Part shown: positions 19,106 to 29,670 of the stretch, piece after piece
How positions within the stretch are numbered: the stretch's first letter is position 1
Layout of the letters: each line of letters begins with the position of its first letter
Assembly: GCF_000685155.1 (NCBI RefSeq)
Contig: NZ_JMIY01000001.1
Coordinates: 603,458-667,457, forward strand
Length of the DNA stretch: 64,000 nucleotides
From: Candidatus Methanoperedens nitratireducens
GTDB taxonomy: Archaea > Halobacteriota > Methanosarcinia > Methanosarcinales > Methanoperedenaceae
Direction: 5' to 3'
Made by a program: the position numbers and the translations under genes
The notes under the pieces: model-generated
The model's input: the letters and a program-made list of their open reading frames with translations, nothing else
Databases searched by the model: none
What the model was told of the DNA's origin: nothing

Positions 19106-20617
19106 TTATCTCTTGATCGATGTTGAGTCTTCACCATTCAACGCTTTTACAGTCAACAGGTTTCCTACGCTTGCTCCAGAGCCAGAGACTACAATCTCAG
19201 TATCAGACCAGCTGATGACCTCAGCCTTGAATGTAGTTTCTTGACCCTTCTTCGTAATGAATACGCCAAGATCACTGAATGCTGGATCAGGCTCGATACC
19301 GAACCCTGTACCAGTAACAGTTATCGTTCCTGAGGCCAGCTTAGCTGTTACAACATCTACCGGTTCTACAACTGCCAGTGAAGACAATTTGCTCGTCACG
19401 CCGCCTTTCTCAAGCTGGATACTGTGAACGCCTGCACTCAACGCTGGAACAGTCACCTCTATTTGTGTGTTTGTTACAGATATCACATCTATAGCATTTC
19501 CGTCTACCAACACATTAGTTGTGTATCCATCCTGCACAAAGTTGGTGCCTGTGATGGTCACTGTTGTAGCCACGCCTGGAGTCAATACATCTGGAGTCAC
19601 GCTGGACATACCTGGAGCAACTGGTCCCAGGAATGGATTCTCCACGCCTGCATCCCAGAATCCATGACAACCGTTGCAATCTGTGTTATTGTTTATGTGA
19701 CCATAACCAGCAGGTCCAGTGCCGCCTGGTACATAGTCAACCTGGATGTTGTGGAGCGTTCCCACATCATGACACTTTTGACATCCTGTGCCATTAACCG
19801 CATCGCCAGCGTTCAATAATGTTGAATTTCTGAGTTCCATTTTGGGATTGACAGTATCCCATCCAAGACCCCATTCATCGGTCAGGTAGATTCTCAGATA
19901 GTATGCGCTACCATCAGGTCTGAGTCGTGAGGTGTCGCCAACGTGGCAATAGGTACATTGTCTGCCCTGCATACCGCTTGTTGCTTGATGATGCGTTCCA
20001 TAGTTGCTGAGAACGTTATCTGGTCCAGCATCATGGCAAGCATCACATCCGCCCCATGCTTTCAGGAAAGTCGCGCTTTCATTCTTCACTTTGTAATTAG
20101 CAAGTGGAGTTACAAGAGATGTGTTATATGATGGTATGTAATGTCCATCATCATAGTTTGCCAGTATACTACTGCCGTGACATTTATTGCACTGTCTATC
20201 TATTGCCCAATATGCAGCCTGAATCACACTTGATGCAGAGTTCTTTGTCGTGTTATGATGTGGTCTGCCAGGCGGTCTAAGCTGTGACAGGTTTACAGCA
20301 GGATTTGCCCAGAATGCTGTACCGTTGTGACAGTTTTGACAACTCCTTTCAATATACTGATATTGGCTGGGATAAGTACCCTGTGTTGGGTGACAATCCA
20401 AACAACCAAGGTTTGTAGTTCCGCCTGATAACATCAGGTGATGTATATTTGCAGGGTTTGCTGTATGACAACCTTTGCATGTTTCACTTGATACGTTTGC
20501 AATATTGGTGTCGTACAGACCTAAGTTCTGATTCACTGGCGGTGGAGGTACCACTGCCCAAGATATGCCAACTAACACCAAAAAGGTGATAGCTGCCGCT
20601 AGGTATATTTTTCTCAT
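19106..20617 (-). CDS. Exported octaheme c-type cytochrome with IPT/TIG domains
   Basis: A 503-residue secreted cytochrome. A signal peptide (residues 1-21, ending near SWA) precedes eight CxxCH heme sites at 47, 72, 93, 143, 191, 221, 279 and 314. Many further histidines (IHH, RPHH, THH, GHI) can serve as distal ligands, so bis-His hemes are likely. From about 335 there are one or two IPT/TIG-like immunoglobulin folds (SSVTPDVLTPGVATTVTITG...). There is no C-terminal anchor. A protein of this build would carry electrons at or beyond the cell surface, and polymerisation into a filament is possible but unproven. It is the first gene of the minus-strand group and diverges from the six-heme cytochrome at 21654. 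Confidence 0.9.
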   Translation of the reverse strand: MRKIYLAAAITFLVLVGISWAVVPPPPVNQNLGLYDTNIANVSSETCKGCHTANPANIHHLMLSGGTTNLGCLDCHPTQGTYPSQYQYIERSCQNCHNGTAFWANPAVNLSQLRPPGRPHHNTTKNSASSVIQAAYWAIDRQCNKCHGSSILANYDDGHYIPSYNTSLVTPLANYKVKNESATFLKAWGGCDACHDAGPDNVLSNYGTHHQATSGMQGRQCTYCHVGDTSRLRPDGSAYYLRIYLTDEWGLGWDTVNPKMELRNSTLLNAGDAVNGTGCQKCHDVGTLHNIQVDYVPGGTGPAGYGHINNNTDCNGCHGFWDAGVENPFLGPVAPGMSSVTPDVLTPGVATTVTITGTNFVQDGYTTNVLVDGNAIDVISVTNTQIEVTVPALSAGVHSIQLEKGGVTSKLSSLAVVEPVDVVTAKLASGTITVTGTGFGIEPDPAFSDLGVFITKKGQETTFKAEVISWSDTEIVVSGSGASVGNLLTVKALNGEDSTSIKR

Positions 20618-20914
20618 AATATCTCCTATCCATTATATTTATTCTTTATTTCTTATTATTCTGTTCAACATCTTTTCCAATCTTTTCGATTATTGGTTAT
20701 GTAGATATATTTTCGGTATTTATCTGCATGGGACGTATTTTCGTTTAGCCTATTTCAAAGCATTACATGGATTTTTCAGCAATTACTAGCAGTTGCTAGA
20801 ATAATCCCTATCCTATCCTCATTCACCTCCTATTGGGACACGTTTTTGTTGTAATCTCAGATTGCTCTGAGATTACACAGGGATTTCGTTATTTAGCAGT
20901 TACTTACTGACATT

Positions 20915-21138
20915 TGATAATACCTGTCCCATATCCATTCATAGCATACGTTTGTTAGGCTTTATCATATATATAATTTTCCTTATTGTTATTATTATTA
21001 TTATAGCTACGAAGATTTAGATCTTCATCCGATGCAGCGATCTTTACAGCAACTTTAAGCAAATATTCATGAGCAGGATTCATGCATGGAACATGAAAAA
21101 CCGCAACGCTAGAGCATTACAATTTAAATTTTCCATAG
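20915..21138. repeat. Tandem repeat unit 1 (period 224 bp)
   Basis: The unit starts at ATAATACCTGTCCCATATCC. It contains TAGGCTTTATCATA, a palindrome GAAGATTTAGATCTTC and CATGAGCAGGATTCATGCAT. It is followed directly by a diverged copy with the same order of blocks. The palindrome is kept in both copies, which suggests selection for a hairpin or protein site. Confidence 0.85.
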
Positions 21139-21350
21139 GAATAATCCCTTTCCCATATCCATCCATAGCATACGTTCGTTAGGCTTTATCATATAAATAA
21201 TTTTCTCTTTTGTTATTATTATGGCTATGGAGATTTAAATCTTCATCTTATACAGCGATCTTTGCAGCAACTTTAAACAAATATTCATGAGCAGGATTCA
21301 TGCATGGAACATAAAAAACCGCAACGCTTGGGCATTATAATTTAAGTTTT
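21139..21350. repeat. Tandem repeat unit 2 (period 224 bp)
   Basis: Second copy of the preceding unit. The differences include a shorter TTA run and GAGATTTAAATCTTC in place of the first palindrome. A short frame beginning MSRIHAWN inside the ATTCATGAGCAGG block is kept in both copies but ends at different places, so it is not taken as a gene. Confidence 0.8.
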
Positions 21351-21653
21351 CTATATTAAACAAAAACCAATAGTTTTATGAAGGATAATAGCCACCAATA
21401 TTGTAACTAACAGAGAATTGAGAAAGCCCACCTGCAAAAACTGCAGAATGAGTCGTACTTCTATTTCAAAGGAGTACCTATCCCTGAAAAAACGTCTGCT
21501 ATGAATGGATTTTAAGGGATAGGCGGCATATACTATTCTTCTAGGGTCTATTAATGCTTTCTATAAGCAGGATCTGCCTGGAAGAATAGTTGAAATGTCC
21601 AGACTCTTGAAGTATAGTATATCGGTGGATACTTTAATTAGGGGAATCAAAAT

Positions 21654-22193
21654 ATGAATAAAAGATTGTTGATACTAATTTTTGCAGTACTGATGACTAC
21701 CGCAATATATCAGGGATTCGCGACAACGTATCCTTCATATAATACAGAACAGGATTGCAGAAATTGTCATGGCAATAATACATCTGATAGACATCATCTT
21801 CTTGCAACAGGAGGATATAATTGTACATACTGTCATCAAATCCTATATGATAATACCACTCAACAATATTATCCCGAAGTGATAAGAAATTGTTTAACAT
21901 GTCATTCTGGCGAAAATCATAACAACTGTATTAGGTGCCATGGTACAAATTATATAGGAGCTTCACCCTCGGTAACCACAACATTCGTCGATATCTCAGC
22001 CTTCAATGAATCCATACACCAGGACATTAATGCTACCCCGCCAGCTACGTTAAATGATCCTGATTGCTGGATGTGCCACTACAATAAGGACATGAACCGC
22101 CAGAATGTAAAGAAATGCGGCGATTGCCACAGAAAACCGAGCCAGTGGCATGGTAATGCAGATATTACGACCAACATATCAGAACTCTGGTGA
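21654..22193 (+). CDS. Exported six-heme c-type cytochrome
   Basis: A 179-residue secreted cytochrome with a signal peptide (1-23) and six CxxCH sites: CRNCH, CTYCH, CLTCH, CIRCH, CWMCH and CGDCH. The first part (TYPSYNTEQDCRNCHG, DRHHLL, YYPEVIRNCLTCH) matches the heme module of the giant protein at 12423 almost residue by residue. The two are therefore paralogs, one free and small, the other fused to a long adhesin-like stalk. It has no membrane anchor beyond the signal and ends with SELW. It probably exchanges electrons with the neighbouring octaheme and pentaheme proteins (inference). Confidence 0.9.
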   Translation: MNKRLLILIFAVLMTTAIYQGFATTYPSYNTEQDCRNCHGNNTSDRHHLLATGGYNCTYCHQILYDNTTQQYYPEVIRNCLTCHSGENHNNCIRCHGTNYIGASPSVTTTFVDISAFNESIHQDINATPPATLNDPDCWMCHYNKDMNRQNVKKCGDCHRKPSQWHGNADITTNISELW

Positions 22194-22249
22194 TAGAACA
22201 GGAAGCAGCCCTTGAACTGTGAACTGTAACCATCATAGCCCGGGTACTT

Positions 22250-22650
22250 AAGGCAAAGTATAAGAAGAAGAGAGTAGATGCGATTAATATGGATAGGCAA
22301 AAAATAATCTTCATGGGGTTACTGGGTGCTGTATTTTTCCTTTCAGGGCTGTACTATAGAATCTTTGATCCGGCAAGGAGTGATATCTCTTATGAATATC
22401 TCGGCATTGGGACATGGTCGGCAGGCATTATGTTCTACATACTTTATCCAAAGTATAAGGAATTCGCGTCACTCATCCTGGGCCTCCTGGTACTGCATGC
22501 AGGTGTATTACTTCTTCTAAAAGAAAAACTCTCAAATCCCAAGCTTCTGGGTGCTTTAGTATTCACTGCCGGAGTAATTGTTGTGCTAAGTTCTGGCTTT
22601 TCGGATTATATGAAAAAGAGAAAGACTAAAAAGTAGGGATAAGAAAGCAT
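22250..22650 (+). repeat. Copy 2 of the duplicated ~400-bp segment
   Basis: Direct repeat of 11104-11537, about 11.1 kb downstream of copy 1. It covers the leader, the whole 115-codon gene and about 14 bases past its stop. The two copies bracket the SDR gene and all four cytochrome-region genes, so recombination between them would excise or amplify that region. Confidence 0.9.
22289..22636 (+). CDS. Four-helix small membrane protein, copy 2
   Basis: Near-identical paralog of the gene at 11171. It has 115 residues, four transmembrane helices and a basic tail. The four differences (Ile/Met, Ser/Ala, Phe/Leu, Ala/Thr) are conservative, and the reading frame is kept in both copies. It follows the six-heme cytochrome gene on the same strand and could be expressed with it. 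Function unknown. Confidence 0.75.
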   Translation: MDRQKIIFMGLLGAVFFLSGLYYRIFDPARSDISYEYLGIGTWSAGIMFYILYPKYKEFASLILGLLVLHAGVLLLLKEKLSNPKLLGALVFTAGVIVVLSSGFSDYMKKRKTKK

Positions 22651-22722
22651 ATCACTTATCTGCATACCTATGGCAGGCAGTGTCACTGGCGGTAAATTGG
22701 ATGGTCTCCCTTATCCCGCAAA

Positions 22723-22731
22723 TTATTTATA
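22723..22731 (+). promoter_or_regulatory. TATA-like element of the thermosome gene
   Basis: TTATTTATA preceded by purine-rich sequence lies about 50 bp before the start codon. That places a transcription start near 22755 and a leader holding the strong ribosome-binding site GGAGGT at 22763. The spacing is normal for an archaeal promoter. Confidence 0.5.
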
Positions 22732-22776
22732 GAACTACAAACACTTAGAATTATCTTTGTTCGGAGGTAATTGATT

Positions 22777-24420
22777 ATGGCAGGCCAATTAAGCGGACAG
22801 CCTATTATTGTATTAGATAAAGATAAAACAAGGACTCAAGGGAAAGAGGCGCATGGATTCAATATCACGGCCGCAAAGGCGATTGCAGATGCTGTAAGGA
22901 CAACGCTCGGCCCAAAAGGCATGGATAAAATGCTTGTAAATCCTGTCGGAGATATGGTGATCACCAATGACGGTGCAACAATCCTGCAGGAGATGGATAT
23001 AAAGCACCCTGCAGCCAAGATGATGGTGGAGATCGCCCGTACACAGGAGGACAAGGCTGGCGACGGCACAACGAGTGCAGTCGTTCTTGCAGGAGAACTC
23101 CTGAACAAGGCAAAAACACTGATAGAACAGAACGTCCATCCCACAAACATAGCAAGGGGTTACAGTCTTGCCTCTGTAAAGGCACTTGAGATACTGGATG
23201 AGCTGGCTATTGACGCTTCTGATGATGTTCTTGATAATATCGCAAGAACAGCGCTCACAGGGAAGAGCTCAGACCTTGCGCTGGATCCGCTTGTTCAGTT
23301 ATGTGTTAAGACCGCTCAATCGATTAAAGAGGCGGGCAAGGTGAATATAAAGGACAACATCAACATCCTCCAGCAGCGAGGCGGCAGCATAAAAGACACA
23401 AAGCTTATTCACGGGATTGTGATTGATAAGGCAAGGGCACATAAGAATATGCCAAAAAAAGTTGAGAATGCAAGGATTGCCGTTCTTGATGTTGGAATTG
23501 AGGTTGAGAAAACACAGGTTGAATCAAAGATCCAGATCACATCACCAGAACTTCTCAGCGAAGCCAGACTTGAAGAGGGCAGGCTTGTGGATGAGAAAGT
23601 TGAAGCGCTTGCAAAGAGCGGAGCCAATGTCGTATTTACAGAAAAAGGCATAGACGATATCGGAATGCACTACCTGGTAAAGAGGGGTATATTCGCTGTA
23701 CGAAGATGCAAGGAAGATGAAATTAAAAAACTGGTAAAAGCAACAGGTGCGCGTATCGTTTCCAAGGTAGATGGGGTTGAAGAGGATGATCTTGGGAGGG
23801 CAGGTCTAATCGAAGAGCGCGGTGTTGGCAACTACAAGATGGTCTATGTCGAAGGCTGCGAAAATCCAAAAGCTGCATCCATCCTGATTCACAGCGGTGC
23901 AGAGCATGTGGCAGATGAGATAGAGCGTGCGCTCGATGATGCACTGCGCGTGGTGGGAGACGTGATAGAGGACGGAAAGATCGTTGCAGGAGGCGGTTCA
24001 CCTGAAATAGAACTTGCAATGAGGCTTAGAAGCTACGCAACAACACTTTCAGGCAGGGAGCAGCTTGCTGTTATGGCCTATGCTGATGCACTTGAGGAGA
24101 TACCAAAAGGTATTGCTGAAAACGCAGGTCTTGATGCAATCGACGTTATTGCGGAACTAAGAAACATGCACAACAGAGGTGTAAGGACAGCAGGGCTAAA
24201 TATATCCACAGGCAAAGCCGAGGATATGCTTGATTTAGGAATTATCGAGCCGCTCCGTGTGAAGACACAGATAATAAAATCTGCTACAGATGCTGCGACG
24301 ATGATCTTACGCATCGATGATATCCTGATGGCAAAGGAGACAGGCATGATGGATGTTAAGCCTGAGCATACTGCAGATTACTATGATGGGATTCAAGCAC
24401 CGGATGTTGGAGAAGACTAG
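22777..24420 (+). CDS. ths: Thermosome subunit (group II chaperonin)
   Basis: A 547-residue group II chaperonin subunit that forms a two-ring ATP-driven folding chamber in the cytoplasm. Visible motifs include [12 protein letters not shown], the ATPase motif [15 protein letters not shown], the substrate-side [14 protein letters not shown], and the C-terminal nucleotide-contact region [10 protein letters not shown]. The ATG at 22777 has GGAGGT at good spacing; a TTG six bases earlier is possible but less likely. Only one subunit gene is seen here. Confidence 0.96.
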   Translation: MAGQLSGQPIIVLDKDKTRTQGKEAHGFNITAAKAIADAVRTTLGPKGMDKMLVNPVGDMVITNDGATILQEMDIKHPAAKMMVEIARTQEDKAGDGTTSAVVLAGELLNKAKTLIEQNVHPTNIARGYSLASVKALEILDELAIDASDDVLDNIARTALTGKSSDLALDPLVQLCVKTAQSIKEAGKVNIKDNINILQQRGGSIKDTKLIHGIVIDKARAHKNMPKKVENARIAVLDVGIEVEKTQVESKIQITSPELLSEARLEEGRLVDEKVEALAKSGANVVFTEKGIDDIGMHYLVKRGIFAVRRCKEDEIKKLVKATGARIVSKVDGVEEDDLGRAGLIEERGVGNYKMVYVEGCENPKAASILIHSGAEHVADEIERALDDALRVVGDVIEDGKIVAGGGSPEIELAMRLRSYATTLSGREQLAVMAYADALEEIPKGIAENAGLDAIDVIAELRNMHNRGVRTAGLNISTGKAEDMLDLGIIEPLRVKTQIIKSATDAATMILRIDDILMAKETGMMDVKPEHTADYYDGIQAPDVGED

Positions 24421-24550
24421 TATTAAATAGAATAAGACACAACATATTAATTTAAGCAGTAGTATGTTGGTTAGAGGAGTCAGCATGTCCTTTATTTTTA
24501 ATTTTTTAAATTAATTATGGAGTTGTTTGATATTGAACAGCAGAGAAGGT

Positions 24551-25150
24551 ATGAATAAGGGAGAAGAACAGGCCAGGGAAAAAGAGGGCGAAATCTTAAA
24601 ATATAAAGAAGAAGTTAAAGTTGCTGAAGTTAGTGAAAAGGAGCTCATAAAAGAGTTGGATACAATTAAAAAGCAATTAGATACAACCAGGAAACAGCTT
24701 GATGAAGAGAAAGATAGATACCTCCGCATGGGTGCGGAGTTCGATAATTTTAGAAAACGAACACAGAGAGAGAGAGAAGAGCTCATAAAATATGCAAATG
24801 AAAAGCTCATATCAGAACTGATCGATATCATGGAGAATCTTGAGAGAGGGGTTGAAAATGCAAAGAAAATGGATAATAAGGATAAGTTAATTGAGGGAAT
24901 GGAGCTAATTTATAAGCAGTTCAAAGGCGTACTTGAAAAAAATGGTCTGACCCCGATCAAAGCGCTGGGAGAGAGATTCGATCCGTATAGACATGAGGCC
25001 ATGATGCAGACGGTTACAGATGAATATGAGGATGGTACAATCCTTGAGGAGCTTGCAAGGGGTTATATGTTAAATAACAGGGTCATTCGTTATTCTAAAG
25101 TCAGAGTATCGAAAAGGAAAGAGGATGAAATAGAGAATGAGGTGAGATAA
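24551..25150 (+). CDS. grpE: GrpE nucleotide exchange factor
   Basis: A 199-residue cochaperone that releases ADP from DnaK. The N-terminal half is a long coiled coil ([21 protein letters not shown]). The C-terminal half is the GrpE beta domain with [32 protein letters not shown] and the tail [18 protein letters not shown] 24 bases upstream is an alternative start. Its stop overlaps the DnaK start by one base (TAATG), so the two are translationally coupled. Confidence 0.93.
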   Translation: MNKGEEQAREKEGEILKYKEEVKVAEVSEKELIKELDTIKKQLDTTRKQLDEEKDRYLRMGAEFDNFRKRTQREREELIKYANEKLISELIDIMENLERGVENAKKMDNKDKLIEGMELIYKQFKGVLEKNGLTPIKALGERFDPYRHEAMMQTVTDEYEDGTILEELARGYMLNNRVIRYSKVRVSKRKEDEIENEVR

Positions 25151-27000
25151 TGGCAAAAATCATAGGTATTGATCTAGGAACAAGCAATTCTGCGGCAGCA
25201 GTTATGCAGGGAGGAAGGCCTGTAATAATTCCGAGTGCTGAGGGCATTACTATGTATGGAAAGGCATTTCCCAGCTATGTTGCCTTTACGAAGACAGGAG
25301 AGCGACTGGTAGGTGAACCTGCAAAAAGGCAGGCGATTACCAATCCCGAAGGTACGGTCACAGCCTTTAAGAGAAAGATGGGTACTGATTATAAGTACAG
25401 GATATCCGGGAAAGAGTACACGCCTCAGGAGCTTTCGGCAATCCTGCTGCAAAAAATAAGGCGTGATGCTGAGGCATTTCTGGGTGAGAAAGTCGAGCAG
25501 GCAGTAATAACCGTGCCTGCTTATTTCAATGATAACCAGAGAACTGCAACCAAGGATGCCGGTACGATTGCAGGCCTTGAGGTCGTAAGGATAATCAATG
25601 AACCCACTGCAGCAGCTCTTGCCTATGGCATGGAGAAGCAGGAGAAAGAGCAGAAGATTTTGGTATTTGACTTTGGCGGTGGCACGCTTGATGTTACAAT
25701 AATGGATTTTGGCGGTGGTGTTTTTGAGGTAAGGGCTACAAGCGGCGATACCCAGCTTGGCGGAACCGATATGGATAATAATATAGTGGACTACATTGTT
25801 GAAGAGTTCAGAAAACAGCAGGGTGTTGATGTGCGCAATGATAAGGTTGCAATGCAGAGAATAAGGGATGCTGCTGAAAAGGCAAAAATCGAACTCTCAA
25901 CAACCCTTACCAGTGATATTAACCTCCCGTTCCTGACCGCAGATGCCACCGGTCCAAAGCACCTGACCATGACGCTCACCAGAGCCAAACTTGAGGAGCT
26001 TGTTAATGATGTGGTAGAGAGGTGCAGAGGCCCGATGCGCACGGCAATGTCAGATTCAAAATTAGCACCTAAAGATATCGACAGGATAATCCTGGTTGGC
26101 GGACCTACAAGAATGCCAATCGTGCAGAAATTCGTCGAGGACTATGTGGGTAAGAAAGTGGAAAGAGGTGTTGACCCGATGGAATGTGTGGCACTGGGTG
26201 CGGCCATTCAAGCGGGTGTACTAGCAGGCGAAGTGAAAGAGCTGCTGCTGCTTGATGTTACTCCTCTCACACTCGGTATTGAGACACTCGGTCATGTTGC
26301 AACCCCGCTCATACCCAGGAACACAACGATACCGACACGGAAAAGCCAGGTATTCTCGACTGCTGCGGATAGCCAGACATCTGTAGATATCCATGTACTC
26401 CAGGGAGAGAGGCCCATGGCATACGACAACGTAAGCCTTGGCAGGTTCACTCTGGTTGGCATACCGCCAGCACCGCGCGGCATACCCCAGATAGAAGTTA
26501 CTTTTGATATCGATGCCAACGGCATACTGCACGTGACAGCAAAAGACCTTGGAACCGGTAAAGAACAGAGCATGAGGATTACTGCCCCTCTTAAGATGGC
26601 TTCAGATGAAATCGATCAGAAGGTAAAAGAAGCTGAGAGATATGCAGAGGAAGACAGGAAGAAGAAAGAGAGGGTAGAGCTCCAGAACCAGGCTGATAGT
26701 CTGATATACACGACAGAGAAGACACTCAGCGATCTCGGTGATAAAGTTTCTGCCGATCAGAGAGAGAGAGTCCAGAAGGCTATTGAGAATACAAGGGAAG
26801 CTGTAAAAAGCGAAGATGCGGCAAGGATCAGGTCTGCCATTGATGAACTCACAAAGGAGATGCATGCGATAAGTACCATACTGTACCAGCAGGCTCAGGC
26901 ACAGCAGGAAGGACAGGCAGGACCACAGCCAGAAGAAGAGAAGAAAGAAGAGAAAGTGACTGAGGCCGAATATAAAGTAGTAGATGAAGATAAGAAATAA
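25150..27000 (+). CDS. dnaK: Chaperone DnaK (Hsp70)
   Basis: A 616-residue Hsp70. The ATPase domain starts with [15 protein letters not shown] and includes the phosphate loop [13 protein letters not shown] and adenosine motif [12 protein letters not shown]. The substrate-binding domain begins near 390 ([16 protein letters not shown]). A charged helical lid and an acidic tail close the protein. Archaea with DnaK are thought to have gained the system from bacteria; here it is complete, in the order grpE-dnaK-dnaJ. Confidence 0.97.
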   Translation: MAKIIGIDLGTSNSAAAVMQGGRPVIIPSAEGITMYGKAFPSYVAFTKTGERLVGEPAKRQAITNPEGTVTAFKRKMGTDYKYRISGKEYTPQELSAILLQKIRRDAEAFLGEKVEQAVITVPAYFNDNQRTATKDAGTIAGLEVVRIINEPTAAALAYGMEKQEKEQKILVFDFGGGTLDVTIMDFGGGVFEVRATSGDTQLGGTDMDNNIVDYIVEEFRKQQGVDVRNDKVAMQRIRDAAEKAKIELSTTLTSDINLPFLTADATGPKHLTMTLTRAKLEELVNDVVERCRGPMRTAMSDSKLAPKDIDRIILVGGPTRMPIVQKFVEDYVGKKVERGVDPMECVALGAAIQAGVLAGEVKELLLLDVTPLTLGIETLGHVATPLIPRNTTIPTRKSQVFSTAADSQTSVDIHVLQGERPMAYDNVSLGRFTLVGIPPAPRGIPQIEVTFDIDANGILHVTAKDLGTGKEQSMRITAPLKMASDEIDQKVKEAERYAEEDRKKKERVELQNQADSLIYTTEKTLSDLGDKVSADQRERVQKAIENTREAVKSEDAARIRSAIDELTKEMHAISTILYQQAQAQQEGQAGPQPEEEKKEEKVTEAEYKVVDEDKK

Positions 27001-27024
27001 CTACACTGTAATTAACTGCTAATC

Positions 27025-28176
27025 ATGGCTACTACCAAACGCGACTACTACGAGGTACTCGGTGTGGATAAAACCACATCACAGGATGATATCAAGAAAG
27101 CATATCGCAAACTGGCTATGCAGTACCATCCTGATAGGAACAAATCCCCTGATGCCGAGGAGAAATTCAAGGAGATATCAGAAGCCTACGGAGTGCTATC
27201 CGACCAGAATAAACGCCAGCAGTATGACCAGTTCGGACATGCAGGCATAGATATGAGGTATTCCCAGGAGGACATCTTCAGGGGTGCGGCCCCGGATATC
27301 GAGGATATCCTCAGGGATTTTGGCCTGGGTGGGTTCGGTTTTGGCAGGGGCGGAAGCATCTTTGATATAATTTTTGGAAGGGAAAGACGCGAAGGCCCGA
27401 GGCGCGGATCGGATATACTCTATGAGCTGGCCATAAATTTAGAGGATGCAGCATATGGTAAAACTGTTGATCTGGAGATTCCCAGGACAGAGACATGTGA
27501 TGTATGCGGTGGAAGCGGGGCAAAACCCGGAACATCGCCCAGGACATGCCCTACATGTCACGGAAGCGGGCAGGTGAGCAGAACACAGAGCACGCCTTTT
27601 GGAAGGTTTATGACAACCACCACATGCACAACATGCCGTGGAAGAGGAGAGATAGTTGATACCCCCTGTTCCACATGTCACGGCGCAGGTACGGTGCAGA
27701 AAAAACGCAAACTGGAAGTTAAAATCCCTCCCGGTGTTGATACAGGCTCAAGGTTGAGAGTGACCGGGGAAGGTGAAGCAGGGGAAAGAGGCGCACCTCC
27801 AGGAGACCTGTACGTAGAGATCTATGTCAGACCCCATTCTGTTTTCACCCGCCAGGATAATAATATAATAATGGACTCAACTATCAGCTTTACGCAGGCT
27901 GCGCTGGGAGATGAGATAGTCGTGCCCACCCTGGATGGCAAAGCAGAGATGAAAATCCCGTCCGGGACCCAGAACGGACAGATGTTCAGGCTTAAAGGTA
28001 GAGGTATTCCAGGCCTTCATGGGCTTGGGAAGGGTGACCAGATTGTGAGAATAAAAGTAGCGGTTCCAACAAAGCTAACTGAGAGACAAAAACAGCTATT
28101 GCGGGAGTTTGCTGAAATAAGCGGTGAGAAAACCAGAAGCAAAGGTATTTTTGAAAAGGTAAAAGAACGTATTTGA
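27025..28176 (+). CDS. dnaJ: Chaperone DnaJ (Hsp40)
   Basis: A 383-residue type I J-protein. The J domain (6-70) has the HPD motif in YHPDRN. A Gly/Phe-rich region follows, then the zinc domain with four CxxCxGxG repeats ([32 protein letters not shown]) and the C-terminal client-binding domains. It delivers unfolded proteins to DnaK and stimulates its ATPase. Twenty-four bases separate it from dnaK. Confidence 0.97.
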   Translation: MATTKRDYYEVLGVDKTTSQDDIKKAYRKLAMQYHPDRNKSPDAEEKFKEISEAYGVLSDQNKRQQYDQFGHAGIDMRYSQEDIFRGAAPDIEDILRDFGLGGFGFGRGGSIFDIIFGRERREGPRRGSDILYELAINLEDAAYGKTVDLEIPRTETCDVCGGSGAKPGTSPRTCPTCHGSGQVSRTQSTPFGRFMTTTTCTTCRGRGEIVDTPCSTCHGAGTVQKKRKLEVKIPPGVDTGSRLRVTGEGEAGERGAPPGDLYVEIYVRPHSVFTRQDNNIIMDSTISFTQAALGDEIVVPTLDGKAEMKIPSGTQNGQMFRLKGRGIPGLHGLGKGDQIVRIKVAVPTKLTERQKQLLREFAEISGEKTRSKGIFEKVKERI

Positions 28177-28186
28177 ATTAAAAAAC

Positions 28187-29629
28187 CTAACCCTTTATAT
28201 TCCCGATCGGTTTTAACCTGACCACCTTCCTTGAGACCCCTGCCATCTCCATAGTATCAACTACCTCAGAGATATTCTTATAGGCAAAACCTGCTTCTTC
28301 TGCCAGGCCTGTCATGGAAGTTGACTTGACTATTATCCCCTCTTCCTCCATCTTCTTTTTAATCTCAGAGCCAGTAACCTTCTTCTTTGCCGCAGCCCTT
28401 GACATGGTTCTTCCAGAGCCGTGCATTGTGGAACCGAAGGTCTCGCTCATAGCCTTCTCTGTACCGACCAGGAGATATGAGCCTGTCTCCATCGAGCCTC
28501 CGATTATTACAGGCTGGCCTGTTTTTCGGTATATCTCTGGTAATTCCGCTCTCCCCGGACCGAAGCACCGGGTCGATCCTTTCCTGTGGACAACGAGTTC
28601 CTTCTCTACACCATCAACCTCGTGTGTCTCGATCTTTGCGATGTTATGGGCTACATCGTATACTATATCCATTCCCATATCCTCTGGTTCTCTCCTGAAG
28701 ACCTCGCTGAATACCTCTCTTAGCCTGTGGACTATTACCTGCCGGTTTGCAAAGGCCATATTTGCTGCACATTTCATAGCCTTAAAGTAGTCCTGCCCTT
28801 CCGGTGAGTTAAAAGGAGCGCATGCAAGCTCCCTGTCCCTGACCACAATTCCGTATTTTTTCATAGCGGTATCAAAGATCCGCAGGTAATCCGATCCAAC
28901 CTGGTGCCCGAACCCCCTGGAACCGCAGTGGACCATAATTACGGCCTGGTTCTCAAAGATCCCCAATGCCTTTGCCATGCTTTTATCGAATATGTTCTCA
29001 GGGGTGGCGATCTGTACCTCAAGATAGTGGTTTCCTGAGCCCAGGGTTCCCAGCTGGGATATTCCCCTGCTTATTGCTTTCTCGCTCACCTTTGAAGGGT
29101 CAGCGCCTGATATGCGGCCGTTCTCCTCTATTCTTTCCCGATCTCTCTCCCAGCCAAAACCACTCTCTATGCACCAGTCAACTCCGCGGATCATTACCTG
29201 CTTTAATTCCTCAACAGAGAGCTTCATAAGCCCCTTGCTCCCCACACCTGCAGGCACGGTTTTAAATAACAGGTCTACAAGCTCCCTTATCCTGGGCAGA
29301 ACCTCACTCACTGTCAGGTCTGTTCTGATCAGTCTCATCCCGCAATTTATATCGAAACCTATCCCGCCAGGAGAGATAACGCCATCCTCTTTAGAGAAGG
29401 CAGCAACACCACCTATCGGGAAGCCGTATCCCTGGTGGCCGTCTGGCATGCAGTATGCATATTTCTGTATTCCTGGAAGACAGGCTACATTGGTGATCTG
29501 TTCGAATACCCCTGAATCCATCTCATGCAGAAGCTTTTCGGTTGCGTATATCCTCGCCGGTACACGCATCCCCTCCTTCTCTGTAGCGGGTATCTCCCAG
29601 ATATAATCGGATATCTTTTTTATCTCCAT
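28187..29629 (-). CDS. rtcB: RNA ligase RtcB
   Basis: A 480-residue tRNA-splicing ligase that joins RNA ends with 2',3'-cyclic phosphate to 5'-OH ends using GTP and Mn2+. Metal and GTP residues are visible in GFDINCGMRLIR, HCGSRGFGHQ and the guanylylated-His region GSTMHGSGRTMSR. No intein interrupts it, unlike some archaeal RtcB genes. The ATG preceded by GGGGGTTAGT is preferred over a start six codons upstream. It follows the archease gene on the same strand. Confidence 0.96.
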   Translation of the reverse strand: MEIKKISDYIWEIPATEKEGMRVPARIYATEKLLHEMDSGVFEQITNVACLPGIQKYAYCMPDGHQGYGFPIGGVAAFSKEDGVISPGGIGFDINCGMRLIRTDLTVSEVLPRIRELVDLLFKTVPAGVGSKGLMKLSVEELKQVMIRGVDWCIESGFGWERDRERIEENGRISGADPSKVSEKAISRGISQLGTLGSGNHYLEVQIATPENIFDKSMAKALGIFENQAVIMVHCGSRGFGHQVGSDYLRIFDTAMKKYGIVVRDRELACAPFNSPEGQDYFKAMKCAANMAFANRQVIVHRLREVFSEVFRREPEDMGMDIVYDVAHNIAKIETHEVDGVEKELVVHRKGSTRCFGPGRAELPEIYRKTGQPVIIGGSMETGSYLLVGTEKAMSETFGSTMHGSGRTMSRAAAKKKVTGSEIKKKMEEEGIIVKSTSMTGLAEEAGFAYKNISEVVDTMEMAGVSRKVVRLKPIGNIKG

Positions 29630-29670
29630 ACTAACCCCCTGTATCAATCCAATATCATTTATATATTGAA

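Larger units (their letters stand above)
20618..21653. other. Long divergent regulatory region between two cytochrome genes
   Basis: About 1 kb separates the divergent cytochrome genes. It is A+T-rich and contains a tandem pair of ~220-bp repeats (listed separately), a third short partial match near 20795, and several T/A-rich stretches that could be TATA boxes, such as TTTATCATATATATAAT at 20959-20975. No convincing protein gene is present. The layout suggests a large shared control region or an untranslated RNA. Confidence 0.5.

Noticed and set aside
21066-21330. Short frames beginning MSRIHAWN in the tandem repeats
   Set aside because: They end at different places in the two copies and have no ribosome-binding site; similarity is explained by the DNA duplication.
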